Below are positions 1 through 8,706 of a stretch of 64,000 nt of DNA, in pieces. Numbering within the stretch: the first letter of the stretch is position 1; every line of letters begins with the position of its first letter. The position numbers and the translations under genes are program-made. The notes under the pieces are model-generated. The model did not search any database, was not told the origin of the DNA, and saw only the letters and a program-made list of their open reading frames with translations. The DNA lies in contig CALXLK010000003.1 of assembly GCA_944389175.1 (NCBI GenBank), positions 151,238 to 215,237 on the forward strand, read 5' to 3'. The stretch comes from an uncultured Opitutales bacterium (GTDB lineage Bacteria > Verrucomicrobiota > Verrucomicrobiia > Opitutales > Intestinicryptomonadaceae).

Positions 1-1293
1 AATTGGGATTTTGACGCTACGGCGCAGAAATGTAAAAACGCTTGGAATGATTTGTTCTCGAAAATCCAAGTCGAGGGCGGAACGGACGCGCAAAAGGCGC
101 TTTTCTACACGTCGATACTGCGCTGCGCAAAATTCGCAAATGTAGAAAACATCAGTATGCTTTCCACGATGAACTATCAGGTGCTCTTCCTGCTCGACCC
201 CGAATCCATAGCAGAGAAAATCCGCGACATTGTAAAGACTAAGTACGTGCGCCGCGGCTTTTTCGGCAACGGTTTTGTTCCGTATTCGCTCAGCTTCTAC
301 CGCAGGGGCGTCAAAGACGTAGATTTGAAAGCGATTTACGAGCTTTATTTCAATCTTGTAAACGACCCAAAATACGAGCGCTACGCCGAATTTATCAAGC
401 TCGGCTACCTGCCCTACATTCCGCGCAAAAACGGCGTCTACAAAATGAACGACGACTGCGCCAACAGAACCCTCGGCTACGCGTACGAGTTCTACTGCCT
501 CGCCGAAATGGCGAAGGAAATCGGGCGCCCGCAAAGCGAGATGGATTTTCTGCTAAAGCACTCCAAAAACTATAAAAACCTGCTCGACCCGAAAACGGGA
601 TTTATCCGAGCCAAGACCGCCGACGGCAAATGGCTCGAGCCTTTCGACCCCGCCGACAGCAGCCTGCGCAGCCCCTACAACGAGGGCAACGCGTGGCAGT
701 ACACCTATATGATTTTGCACGACATTCCCGAGCTTATAAAAATTGCGGGCGGCAACGAGGCGTTTGTCGCCAAGCTCGACAAGCTTTTCACAACACCCAA
801 CCACAATGCAATTTGCGACGTTTCAGGTATGATTGGCTGCTACACGCACGGCAACGGCAACGACAGGTTCATTCCCTACCTCTATGTAGAGGCCGGCGCA
901 CCCTACAAAACCCAGAAAATGGTGCGCTACATAATGGACACCATGTACAAAAACGCCCCCGGAGCCCTGCCCAACAACGACGACTACGGCAATCTCTCTG
1001 GCTGGTATGTAATGAGCGCAATGGGGCTTTATCCGCCGATAAACGCGGCGGCGGCGGACAATTTTGTGCTCGGCTCGCCACTGTTTAAAAAGATTACGCT
1101 GAGGCTGCCCGAATACATTTACGGCAGTAATACGTTCACGATTGAATGCGAAAACTACGCGCCTGAAAACATCTATGTCGAATGGGTCGAGCTTGACGGC
1201 AAGAGGCTCGACAATTTCAAGATGCCCATAGACGCGCTGCGGACGGGTAAAAAGCTGGTCTTTAAGATGTCGCCGAAGCCCGTTATAAGGTAG
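1..1293 (+). CDS. GH92 exo-alpha-mannosidase, 5' end outside window
   Basis: The reading frame is already open at base 1, so the N-terminal part of the gene lies outside the window. The visible 430 residues match the catalytic (alpha/alpha)6 domain of GH92, which removes alpha-linked mannose from N-glycans or mannans using calcium. Visible family motifs include VEGGTDAQKALFYTS near the start, DDCANRTLGYAYEFYCLA, the general-acid region YNEGNAWQYTY (Glu in EGN), HGNGNDRFIPYLYV, and LPNNDDYGNLSGWYVMSAMG, whose Asp pair corresponds to the catalytic-base region. All of these are intact. The last seven codons and the stop lie inside a 99-bp repeat that also ends the AraC gene at 4485-4583. The family call is firm; the linkage specificity is not readable. 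Confidence 0.93.
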   Translation, partial: NWDFDATAQKCKNAWNDLFSKIQVEGGTDAQKALFYTSILRCAKFANVENISMLSTMNYQVLFLLDPESIAEKIRDIVKTKYVRRGFFGNGFVPYSLSFYRRGVKDVDLKAIYELYFNLVNDPKYERYAEFIKLGYLPYIPRKNGVYKMNDDCANRTLGYAYEFYCLAEMAKEIGRPQSEMDFLLKHSKNYKNLLDPKTGFIRAKTADGKWLEPFDPADSSLRSPYNEGNAWQYTYMILHDIPELIKIAGGNEAFVAKLDKLFTTPNHNAICDVSGMIGCYTHGNGNDRFIPYLYVEAGAPYKTQKMVRYIMDTMYKNAPGALPNNDDYGNLSGWYVMSAMGLYPPINAAAADNFVLGSPLFKKITLRLPEYIYGSNTFTIECENYAPENIYVEWVELDGKRLDNFKMPIDALRTGKKLVFKMSPKPVIR

Positions 1294-1370
1294 CGCGGCG
1301 CAAAATTTGAGCGTCGAAATGCGCAAAAAAAGTTCCCGTTCCGTGTTGGGCGGGAACTTTTTGTTTGTCT
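1272..1370 (+). repeat. 99-bp direct repeat, cassette-a copy 1
   Basis: This segment matches 4485-4583 at all but one of 99 positions (aaa versus aga just before the hairpin). It covers the last codons and stop of the GH92 gene plus the terminator. The second copy ends an unrelated AraC gene in a different reading frame. Both copies have the same orientation and lie 3,213 bp apart. Beyond the repeat the two flanks keep only weak similarity, such as gcgtgt followed by gg. Confidence 0.92.
1329..1360 (+). terminator. Rho-independent terminator after GH92
   Basis: A 10-bp stem AAAGTTCCCG / CGGGAACTTT with a 12-nt loop is followed by TTGTTTGT on the plus strand and preceded by an A-run, so it could act in both directions. 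The convergent gene at 1420-3441 ends 60 bp downstream. Confidence 0.85.
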
Positions 1371-1419
1371 CAGCTGCGTGTTGGTGATTGGCGGCTTTTG
1401 CGCGCTTTGGAAACTGCCG

Positions 1420-3441
1420 CTATTGTAGCAGTATCTCAAGCGCGGGCGCGCCGTATGTTTTGAAAAGGTCGATATGGTGTTGCCTATTGCCGATTTTTGT
1501 AATCGGGAACGAAAACGTTGCGCCGTTTCGCTCTATTATCACGCGGGGTTCGGCTCCGTTGTTGGGAACTTTTTTAAGCGGCAAAACTTCGACGTGCCGT
1601 TTCTCGTATGGAAGAAGCGTAAACGTGCGCTTGCCCAAACTTTCCCACCCCGAAATCCTGACATCAACCGTGCATTTTTGCGGAGCTTCGAGGTTGTTGG
1701 TTATGTATATTCCCGCGGAATCCGAAACTAAGGTCACATACGGCAACACTTCAATACCCTGCGAATACGAAATTTCCACGCGCCCGTTGCCCGAAAAATT
1801 TTCAAGCAGCAAATATTTGCTCGAAAATACGTCTTCTATCCTGCTTTCTATAATCTTCCCGCCGACTGAGGCAGTTGCGTTCTCAGCCCCCGCGGGGAGC
1901 AAAATGCGGACAGTTGCCCTGTCGTGTTTTGAATGAAGCGTGAAGAATATTTTTCCATTCGGTTTGTCCCATTCAAAAGCGTAGTCTACGTATGCGCCCG
2001 ATACTGGATACTTCAAAAAAACACGCGCCTTCTTTTCGCGCGAAACAACCCAACGCGGTGATATTTCAACGTCCTTGAAAAGGCAGCCGTTGTCCACTAC
2101 ACCCGCCAGCCCCTCGACCAATCCGAACATTAGCTCCGAACCTACCCACGCGCGAGGGCCGCCCGCAACGTCTTTACCGTCATAGTTGTAAAGGAATGAT
2201 AATTTTCCGTCGGCAAGCACCTTTTTTGCGCAGCGTTCCAGAATGTCGAATCCGTATTGTTCCATTCCGTTTTTAAACGCCGCGGCGGCAAGTTCGCCCG
2301 CCACAAAAAAGCCGATTGCTCCGTTTGTATATCTGCCGCTCTTGAAGGTTTTAAATACGGGAAATGCGGGGTTTATGGTGCGGAAATCGTCGAATTCACC
2401 GCGGAATTTTTCGCGCATAAGCCTGTATTGCCTTAAAACTTCGCGGGCTTTTTCGGGAGAGTCCATTCTGTTGATATCGTATGAATTCGAAAGCGTCATC
2501 TGGTTTTCCAAATCGACACCTAAATCCACTTTATCGAGGGGTAAATAATGTTTGTAGAATTTGCCGTTCCAAAGATACTTGTCTATACGCACTTTCAGGG
2601 AGTCCGCAGAAGCGTTCCATTTCGCCGCTGCTCCCGCATCGCCTACGCGGTCATACATTTTTGCCAGAAGCCTCATAGCGCGGTAAAGACCTGTGTTGTC
2701 GCCGTGCATAATGCCCATGGGCGCGTTCGGAAAAATGTCGCGCACGTTTTGCGAAGCAATTTCGTTTGTGAAGTCCCAAGTGTCGATGGTGTAGACGCGT
2801 TTTGCAAGTTCGTATGTCTTGTCCCAGCGGGTGGGGTCGGTCATGATGTAGTTGAGCCCTTTTTCGAGTTTTGGAAGGGCTTTTTTAAGCCATTGGTCGT
2901 CGCCGGTTGCCTGCCAGGCGTAGTATACGCCCTCCACCATCAAATACTCGACGTCCGCCTCTATTTCCAGACGGCACAAGCCATAGCCCGTATTGGGTAG
3001 CAGCTTGCGGAATTTCTCGGAGGAAATGTCGCCGCCGTGATTGTCGGTTTCGGGCGCGAGGATTTCGTAGAAAAATCCGTCGGAAGTCTGGTTTTCCAGA
3101 AGCAGGTTCAGAAAGGACGTCATATCGGTTTTAACGTAGCGCGAACTTTTCGACGCAAGGGCGTGGTCTCGAACCCAGTGCACTCCGGGTCTTACGAGAG
3201 TGTCTCCCACAATGAAAACGCGGTCGTTCCAGTTTATCGCGCTTGCGCACATGGCAAACAACATGGACATTGCCTGTTTGCGCCCCGCACTCCCCGCATA
3301 CGGAATGTATGAACCCGCAATGAAGCTGTCCGTTCCGGCGTTGGGCGCGAACCCCTTTATTACAGGCGTTTGAGCCGAAACGCTTCCGAGCGCACATACC
3401 GAAGCCGCCGTTAGAACCGAGATTCTATTAAAAATTCCCAT
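1420..3441 (-). CDS. Exported six-hairpin glycosidase-like protein
   Basis: This 673-residue protein starts with a Sec signal peptide (RISVLTAASVCALGSVSAQ). The body has the helical repeats, Trp/Asp-rich loops and a central WDFTNEIASQ segment typical of (alpha/alpha)6 'six-hairpin' glycosidases, the clan fold shared by GH63, GH37, GH78 and glycogen-debranching-like enzymes. The last 200 or so residues look like beta-sandwich modules. The ATG start has GGGAG nine bases upstream. It is divergent from the AraC regulator at 3543, which probably controls it. The exact GH family and substrate cannot be read by eye. The gene lies inside the 3.2-kb segment bracketed by 99-bp direct repeats. Confidence 0.7.
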   Translation of the reverse strand: MGIFNRISVLTAASVCALGSVSAQTPVIKGFAPNAGTDSFIAGSYIPYAGSAGRKQAMSMLFAMCASAINWNDRVFIVGDTLVRPGVHWVRDHALASKSSRYVKTDMTSFLNLLLENQTSDGFFYEILAPETDNHGGDISSEKFRKLLPNTGYGLCRLEIEADVEYLMVEGVYYAWQATGDDQWLKKALPKLEKGLNYIMTDPTRWDKTYELAKRVYTIDTWDFTNEIASQNVRDIFPNAPMGIMHGDNTGLYRAMRLLAKMYDRVGDAGAAAKWNASADSLKVRIDKYLWNGKFYKHYLPLDKVDLGVDLENQMTLSNSYDINRMDSPEKAREVLRQYRLMREKFRGEFDDFRTINPAFPVFKTFKSGRYTNGAIGFFVAGELAAAAFKNGMEQYGFDILERCAKKVLADGKLSFLYNYDGKDVAGGPRAWVGSELMFGLVEGLAGVVDNGCLFKDVEISPRWVVSREKKARVFLKYPVSGAYVDYAFEWDKPNGKIFFTLHSKHDRATVRILLPAGAENATASVGGKIIESRIEDVFSSKYLLLENFSGNGRVEISYSQGIEVLPYVTLVSDSAGIYITNNLEAPQKCTVDVRISGWESLGKRTFTLLPYEKRHVEVLPLKKVPNNGAEPRVIIERNGATFSFPITKIGNRQHHIDLFKTYGAPALEILLQ

Positions 3442-3542
3442 ACAAAATATCTCCCTTTAAAATTACATTTTTAGATTCGTTAGAAAGATGTATTGTAATT
3501 TCGGGAAAGAAAGTCTACAACTAAAAAAATAGGTATGTAATA
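3442..3542. promoter_or_regulatory. Divergent promoter region, glycosidase / AraC regulator
   Basis: This 101-bp A+T-rich interval separates two divergent genes and must hold both promoters and probably the regulator's operator. The minus-strand Shine-Dalgarno (GGGAG) is clear. I see no convincing -35/-10 pair or palindromic operator. Confidence 0.35.
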
Positions 3543-4523
3543 TTGAAAAAAGGTATGTCAAAAAAACATAAATATCTCTGGACGTATTCGGGCGAAGACT
3601 CGATGGTTTTCTGGTCGGAATCAAGCGACGGCAAATACCTTACATCGCCGTCTGAAGTTGTTCCAAAGTCGCTCATACGCCACGACGGCGACGGCGAAAT
3701 ACAGGCACCGCCAAAAAACTCCCCCGAAATCCTTCCGCGTTTCGGAATACTTCACGCAGGTTTTTCCAGAAAAGCGGCGGGATATTTCCACATCATAGGC
3801 AAAAACAAATATACAAGCATTGTTTTGATAGAAAGCGGCTCTCTGCGCGTAAGAAAGGGGAAAGAAAATATACTTCTTAAAAGAAACGACATTCTCATTG
3901 TGCCGCAAAATGTCGATTGCGGCCCGATTTCGACAAACAGCTCGGGCGCGAGGATTTTCTGGGCGCACATTTGCGGGACGTGCGCTTTCCCCGATAACCC
4001 GACGGGAACGACAATACGCCGTTGTAAAAATCCTTCCTCCATTCTGAACCTATCGCACGCATACGAAGCCGAAATTTATTCCGCAACACCATCTATCCAA
4101 ATTTTGACCGATATTGCGTCGGCATTATCGCACGGGCTGAGGAGGGAAATCTCCGTAAAAAGGGGGAAAGATTGCCAGCTAACGGTTCGGGCGGAAAAAC
4201 TTTTTGCGCGCATTGGAAAGGGGGAATTTATCACAACATCGGAGGCGGCACACCTGCTCTCAGTAAATACAAACAAGCTTGACGCCATTTGTCTGCAAAT
4301 AAAATCCATGACTTTTTCGAAATATACGCTGATGTGCAAAATGAAAAACGCCGCTGAATACCTTGCGCGCGGATTCAGCGCAACCGACGTTTCGGGGAAA
4401 GTCGGATATGCAACCGTTTTTGCGTTTTCGCGGGCTTTCAAAAAATACTTCGGGCTTCCGCCGTCAAAATACGCGAAGCTCGAAGCCGAAGCCCGTTATA
4501 AGGTAGCGCGGCGCAAAATTTGA
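3543..4523 (+). CDS. AraC-family transcriptional regulator
   Basis: This protein has about 326 residues. The N-terminal half resembles a cupin-like sensor domain (SLRVRKGKENILLKRNDILIV). The C-terminal third is a double helix-turn-helix of AraC/XylS type, ending in the hallmark KVGYATVFAFSRAFKKYFGLPPSKY. Two starts are possible: the TTG at 3543, used here, or an ATG at 3555. Neither has a strong ribosome site. The last 13 or so residues (EAEARYKVARRKI) are encoded by the 99-bp repeat shared with the GH92 tail and form an extension past the normal end of the family, so the native C-terminus may have been replaced. It probably senses a sugar and activates the divergent glycosidase. Confidence 0.88.
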   Translation: MKKGMSKKHKYLWTYSGEDSMVFWSESSDGKYLTSPSEVVPKSLIRHDGDGEIQAPPKNSPEILPRFGILHAGFSRKAAGYFHIIGKNKYTSIVLIESGSLRVRKGKENILLKRNDILIVPQNVDCGPISTNSSGARIFWAHICGTCAFPDNPTGTTIRRCKNPSSILNLSHAYEAEIYSATPSIQILTDIASALSHGLRREISVKRGKDCQLTVRAEKLFARIGKGEFITTSEAAHLLSVNTNKLDAICLQIKSMTFSKYTLMCKMKNAAEYLARGFSATDVSGKVGYATVFAFSRAFKKYFGLPPSKYAKLEAEARYKVARRKI

Positions 4524-4583
4524 GCGTCGAAATGCGCAAAGAAAGTTCCCGTTCCGTGTTGGGCGGGAACTTTTTGTTTGTCT
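4485..4583 (+). repeat. 99-bp direct repeat, cassette-a copy 2
   Basis: This is the second copy of the 1272-1370 repeat, with one mismatch and the same orientation. Here it encodes the C-terminus of the AraC protein in a reading frame different from the one used by GH92. It includes the same terminator hairpin. The two copies bracket the glycosidase and its regulator. Confidence 0.92.
4542..4573 (+). terminator. Rho-independent terminator after AraC gene
   Basis: The stem AAAGTTCCCG / CGGGAACTTT is identical to the one at 1329-1360 and is followed by TTGTTTGTCTT. It lies between the AraC gene and the convergent esterase gene. Confidence 0.85.
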
Positions 4584-4685
4584 TATTTGCGTGTCGGAAA
4601 CTGCGGTTTTTGCGCGGCGGAGGAAGAAAGAAAAGCGCGGCGGAGGATACAAAATCAACCGCTGGTAAATGCGGTTTTTGTGCAG

Positions 4686-5918
4686 TTAGAACGTCGAAAC
4701 GCGGTTTCCGTTTGCGTCGGTTGCGGTGATGTAGAATTTGCGGGCGTTTGCGGGCAATTCCGCGCGGGCGCAGCCATTTTCGATTTTCATCGGGACGCTC
4801 TCCCATTTATACTGGCTCGACTTTGCGCCGTTGCAATCGGTAAAGAAAAGTTCCGCCTTTTGCGCTTTGCCGACTTGGCATTTTACGATGTTTGCGCTGC
4901 GCGATATTGCGCCGATTTTCGGAAACGGTTTCCCGCCGATTTTAGACGCTATAAACGCTTCGATTTCGGGGACGCCCCACCCCTGCGAGTGTCCGTGTTT
5001 TAAATCGGAAATCAAAAGTGCCTGCGATTTTTTGGCGAGTTTGGCTGATTTTGTCCACATCGTAAGCGGGTAATACGGGTCGGTCGGCGAATTTACGAAG
5101 AGCATTGGCACGGTTTCTATTTCGAGAGATTTCGACGGGTCGAACAATTCAATCCAGCGTTTCAGCGTGGGGGTTTTTGCGCCCGTATATTCGTCCCAGT
5201 TGAAAACGTCGGTTTTGTCATAGATGAAGCCGCATCCGTAAACGGGCACTGCCGCCTTGAAACGCCTGTCTACACCCGAAGTAAGGCATGTTAAAAATCC
5301 GCCCCAGCTTATGCCCGTGACTGCCGTTTTGTTTGCGTCTACTTCGGGAAAGGAGCGTATGAGCGAATGCGCCCGCACCACCGCCCCTACGGCGAAGTAC
5401 GCCCACGCCCTTTTTTCCGCCTTGCCGTCGGCGAGCGAAACCGTTTGCGGAGTGTGTTCGATTCCGCCGTTTTCGAGGTGTTTTCGCTGCCCGAGCGCGT
5501 ACGGTGAAAGTTTTTTGCGCATTTCGGGCGTGATGTTTGGGTAGCGCGGATCTGGACCGTTGCCGCGCCAATCAATTGCTATTGCTGCGTATCCGCGCGA
5601 AGCCCAGAGCTCGACCCATTCGGCAAACGCCTGTCCGCCACCGCCGTGCACACAGACAACTGCGGGAAGATTTTTGTCTACTCCGCCGCCGCGCAAAATA
5701 GCGGGCGTACAATAGTAGGCGAAGACTTCGGTAGGCTTGCCGTCGAGTTTTTCGCCTTCAAAATAGAGTTTGAGAGCCTTTCGGTTCTTGCCCGCGCCGT
5801 CAAATCGGTGCTGCGGCACGGGAAATTTTTGAATGTCGCGCCAAAACGCGGAATCGAACCCGAAAACAAAACCGCCCGATGCAATGCAGACGGCAAAAAT
5901 CATAACGAACTTTCTCAT
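4686..5918 (-). CDS. Exported acetyl xylan esterase-like alpha/beta hydrolase
   Basis: This 410-residue protein has a signal peptide (KFVMIFAVCIASGGFVFG). The alpha/beta-hydrolase fold shows an oxyanion-hole HGGGG motif near residue 91, the nucleophile elbow GISWGG near residue 203, a likely catalytic Asp in VNSPTDPYYP and a likely catalytic His in LKHGHSQGW. Length and order fit the acetyl-xylan-esterase/dienelactone-hydrolase group that removes acyl groups from plant polysaccharides. A small beta-domain follows residue 330. It is convergent with the AraC gene and divergent from the GH99-like fusion at 6058. The substrate is inferred only from the neighbourhood. Confidence 0.8.
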   Translation of the reverse strand: MRKFVMIFAVCIASGGFVFGFDSAFWRDIQKFPVPQHRFDGAGKNRKALKLYFEGEKLDGKPTEVFAYYCTPAILRGGGVDKNLPAVVCVHGGGGQAFAEWVELWASRGYAAIAIDWRGNGPDPRYPNITPEMRKKLSPYALGQRKHLENGGIEHTPQTVSLADGKAEKRAWAYFAVGAVVRAHSLIRSFPEVDANKTAVTGISWGGFLTCLTSGVDRRFKAAVPVYGCGFIYDKTDVFNWDEYTGAKTPTLKRWIELFDPSKSLEIETVPMLFVNSPTDPYYPLTMWTKSAKLAKKSQALLISDLKHGHSQGWGVPEIEAFIASKIGGKPFPKIGAISRSANIVKCQVGKAQKAELFFTDCNGAKSSQYKWESVPMKIENGCARAELPANARKFYITATDANGNRVSTF

Positions 5919-6057
5919 AATACAAATAATGTTTTATATAAAAACTGCAGTCAAGCAAAACACCTGTCGTTGTTTTTTGCGGGGATTCTTCATTTTTTTG
6001 AAAGTTAGTGCTCTAATTTTCTTGACAGTTAACTATGAAACAACAACGCTTCGGGAT

Positions 6058-8082
6058 ATGAAAAAACCGACTGTTAAAGTTTTAAGCTTCTTTGCCGCTT
6101 TGTTTGTTTTGGCTATCTCCGCGCACACATTCGCCGCGGACGGCGCGCCGACGACGAAGAAAACGGAAGTCGTCTGCGTTTACTACCCGCACTGGCACGT
6201 TTACCCGCAGGGGGAAAAATGGTTCGGCAAGAACTGGACCGAATGGGAATTTGTAAAGACCGCCAAGCCGCGCTTCAAGGGGCACAAACAGCCGATGAAG
6301 CCGTTGTTGGGATATCTCGACGGCAAATCGCCCGCAGATGTTGCCAAGGAAATAGAGCTTGCCTCAAACAGCGGAATAGACGTGTTTCTCTGGGACTGGT
6401 ATTTCTACGGCGACGGAATTCAGACAATGTCGGAGTCGCTCGAAGAGGGTTTCCTAAAAGCGCCAAATCGCGACAAAATGAAGTTCGCGATAATGTGGTG
6501 TTACCATGACCGTAAAAACGGGTTCCGCCCCGAGTACGGCAAGCCGCACCCAATGCTACAGCCGCTTTCGCGCACGCCCGAGGAATTTTTGAACGCCGTC
6601 GAATACTGCGCCAAAAACTATTTCACAAAACCCGAATATTGGAATGTTGAAGGACAACCGTATTTTGCAATATATGCAGCCGATGAATTTATGCGCGATA
6701 TGGGCGGGGCTGAAAAAACGCGCGAGCTTCTCAAAAAAGCCGACGCAATTTCGGAAAAATACTGCGGAAAACCCGTCCACTGGGCGGGTATGGTGAGAGG
6801 GCGAAAACCCGTTGAAGACTACACTACGGCGCAATTTGATTCACTCTTCCATTACAATATGCTGCCGTGGTACTTGCCGAATTACGGGGAATACGTATCC
6901 AAGAGGGAATGGGTTTTTGACTACTCCAAGTTGGCGGAAGCTCATCGTATAACTTGGGATTATTACGCAAATACGCCGATGAAATTCGTTCCCGTTGTCA
7001 CAAGCGGTTGGGATTCGTCGCCGCGCACGCGTTTCGATGTAAAATTTCCGTGGGCAAAAGCTGAATATCCTTATGGGGCTATCGTAAAAAATACAACGGG
7101 CGACAAATTCGAAAAGCTCCTTCGCGACGCCAAAATTTTTGCGGAAAAATCGCAAAAATCTCCGCGCGTCGTTTTAATAAACGGTTGGAATGAATACACC
7201 GAAGGTTCGTTCCTCATTCCCACCCAGCGCGACGGCGATTCAATGCTGCGCGCCGTAGCCGCTGTCTTCGGGCGCAAACCCGCCGGCACATACACTTTCG
7301 GCGACTCCACTACAAAAAAGCTCTACAGCATTCCGACCGCCACCTTTGAAAACGTAGCCTACGGAACGCACCACAAGCAAAAGCTCGATGTCTGGCTGCC
7401 CAAAAACGCAACCGCCAAAACGCCCGCCGTAATCTACTTTCACGGCGGCGGATGGACCGCCGGCGGCATTGTAGACAGGATAATCGGCGGACAGATTCCC
7501 GAACTTCTCGTGCGCGGCGTTGCTGTCATTTGCGCCGACTACCGCTTCATTCAAGACGCGCGCGACGCCGACATTTTTCCGCCCGTTTCCGCCCCGCTTG
7601 CCGACGCGGTTTCGGCAATAAACTTCGTGAAATCAAAAGCCGCCCAATGGAATATAGACGCGGGCAAAATCGGTTTGGCAGGCGGCTCGGCGGGCGCGTG
7701 CTCGGCACTCTACGCGGCGCTTTCGGGCAAGGCGGACGTGGCGTTCGTCGCCGCATTCATTCCGCAGACTTCGCTCGACCCCGCGCAAATGCGCGCTTGG
7801 ATTCCCGAAATCAACTACGGGGCGCATGCATTCGGCTTCGACAATTTCAACAAATGGCTTGAAAAGCGCGCAGACGTCGAAAAATACATAGCGCAATATT
7901 CGCCTGCCGCCCTCGTACCCGCCGCGGCAAAACGCGGCATCAAGACAAAGTTTGCACTCTTCTACCCGAACGCAACGCTCGACGCCACGCACTCGGAAAA
8001 ATTCGGAACACACTTTGAAGAGATATGTAAAGCAAACGGCATACAATGCAAAGTAGTCCGCGGAAAATACGACATTTTTTAG
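6058..8082 (+). CDS. GH99/WbsX-like domain fused to esterase-like domain (paralog 1)
   Basis: The open frame extends further upstream, but the ATG at 6058 begins a clear signal peptide (MKKPTVKVLSFFAALFVLAISAHTFA). Residues of about 35-430 form a TIM-barrel of the GH99/WbsX type: it opens with VYYPHWHVYPQGE, and LINGWNEYTEGS keeps the two acidic residues (NExxE) used by GH99 endo-alpha-mannosidases. Residues of about 450-675 form an alpha/beta hydrolase with HGGGW and the nucleophile elbow AGGSAGACS. The C-terminus is about ten residues shorter than that of its paralog at 22910, and no HGF-type catalytic histidine is visible. With GH92 nearby, a role in alpha-mannan or a similar decorated glycan is plausible. 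Confidence 0.8.
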   Translation: MKKPTVKVLSFFAALFVLAISAHTFAADGAPTTKKTEVVCVYYPHWHVYPQGEKWFGKNWTEWEFVKTAKPRFKGHKQPMKPLLGYLDGKSPADVAKEIELASNSGIDVFLWDWYFYGDGIQTMSESLEEGFLKAPNRDKMKFAIMWCYHDRKNGFRPEYGKPHPMLQPLSRTPEEFLNAVEYCAKNYFTKPEYWNVEGQPYFAIYAADEFMRDMGGAEKTRELLKKADAISEKYCGKPVHWAGMVRGRKPVEDYTTAQFDSLFHYNMLPWYLPNYGEYVSKREWVFDYSKLAEAHRITWDYYANTPMKFVPVVTSGWDSSPRTRFDVKFPWAKAEYPYGAIVKNTTGDKFEKLLRDAKIFAEKSQKSPRVVLINGWNEYTEGSFLIPTQRDGDSMLRAVAAVFGRKPAGTYTFGDSTTKKLYSIPTATFENVAYGTHHKQKLDVWLPKNATAKTPAVIYFHGGGWTAGGIVDRIIGGQIPELLVRGVAVICADYRFIQDARDADIFPPVSAPLADAVSAINFVKSKAAQWNIDAGKIGLAGGSAGACSALYAALSGKADVAFVAAFIPQTSLDPAQMRAWIPEINYGAHAFGFDNFNKWLEKRADVEKYIAQYSPAALVPAAAKRGIKTKFALFYPNATLDATHSEKFGTHFEEICKANGIQCKVVRGKYDIF

Positions 8083-8090
8083 CTTTTGGC

Positions 8091-8123
8091 GCAGGGCATT
8101 TGCTCCGCAAATATTTGCCCTGC
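8091..8123 (+). terminator. Long hairpin terminator after GH99-like fusion
   Basis: The outer stem GCAGGGCA / TGCCCTGC encloses an inner stem TTTGC-tcc-GCAAA, directly after the stop of the gene ending at 8082. Only a short T-run follows, so termination strength is uncertain. Confidence 0.55.
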
Positions 8124-8128
8124 TTTGA

Positions 8129-8706
8129 CAGTGAATATCACCCGATAGGCGGGTTTCGATTCTGTGGCGCGGCGATTTTTTGCTACCGCAAAAAATTCCC
8201 GCCACTTTGTCAGTGAACCCGCTGGGCGGGTCTCCATTTTTGTGGCGTGGCAACACAAAAGTTGCGAAGCAAGCTTTTGGTGGAAGCTTTGGCGTTAGCC
8301 AAAGACCCCGAGCTTTATTTAGCGAGCGGGTGAATACAAGCCGAAGGCCGCGCATAGATGCGTTTATAAAAACGCACCCGAAGGACGCGCAGCAGCGTGT
8401 CAAACGGTTCGCGTATACAAACGCGAGTCAATGATCCCCCTAGAGCATAATCTTTGGTGTGGTTTTTATAAAAACAAACTTCTCTCACTGACAAAGCGGC
8501 GAATAAATAGCGGAAGTATTTTGCCGCGCCACAGGACAAAAAAACTGTCCAGCGGGTGATATTCACAGCCAAAGCGGCGAATAAATAGCGGAAGCTATTT
8601 CGCCGCGCCACAGGACAAAAAACCGTCCAGCGGGTGATATTCACAGCCAAAGCGGCGCTTTGCGCTACGCGCATCGCCGCGCCACAAGATGGAGGCGCAC
8701 CTGCGC
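8129..8706. repeat. Five hairpin repeat units in inverted arrangement
   Basis: At least five copies of an element of about 78 bp fill this gene-free stretch. Two read on the plus strand (about 8129-8210 and 8211-8300) and three on the minus strand (8492-8569, 8570-8647 and from 8648). The minus units repeat with an exact 78-bp period. Each has conserved outer arms (gtgaatatcacccg, a GGCG/CGCC stem) around a different inner stem, for example ATTTTTTGC-tacc-GCAAAAAAT in the first and AAATAGC-ggaa-GCTATTT in the fourth. The 8301-8491 interval holds other hairpins such as TGCGTTT-ata-AAAACGCA. I see no coding sequence here. Confidence 0.8.

Noticed and set aside
5844..5865. Possible tRNA T-arm (ggaatcgaacccg)
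   Set aside because: It lies inside the esterase signal-peptide codons, and no cloverleaf can be folded around it.
6008..6030. Recurrent gctctaa motif upstream of several glycosidase genes (also near 10170 and 21274)
   Set aside because: The copies differ in distance and orientation relative to starts, and the word is short; it cannot be told from chance without a motif search.
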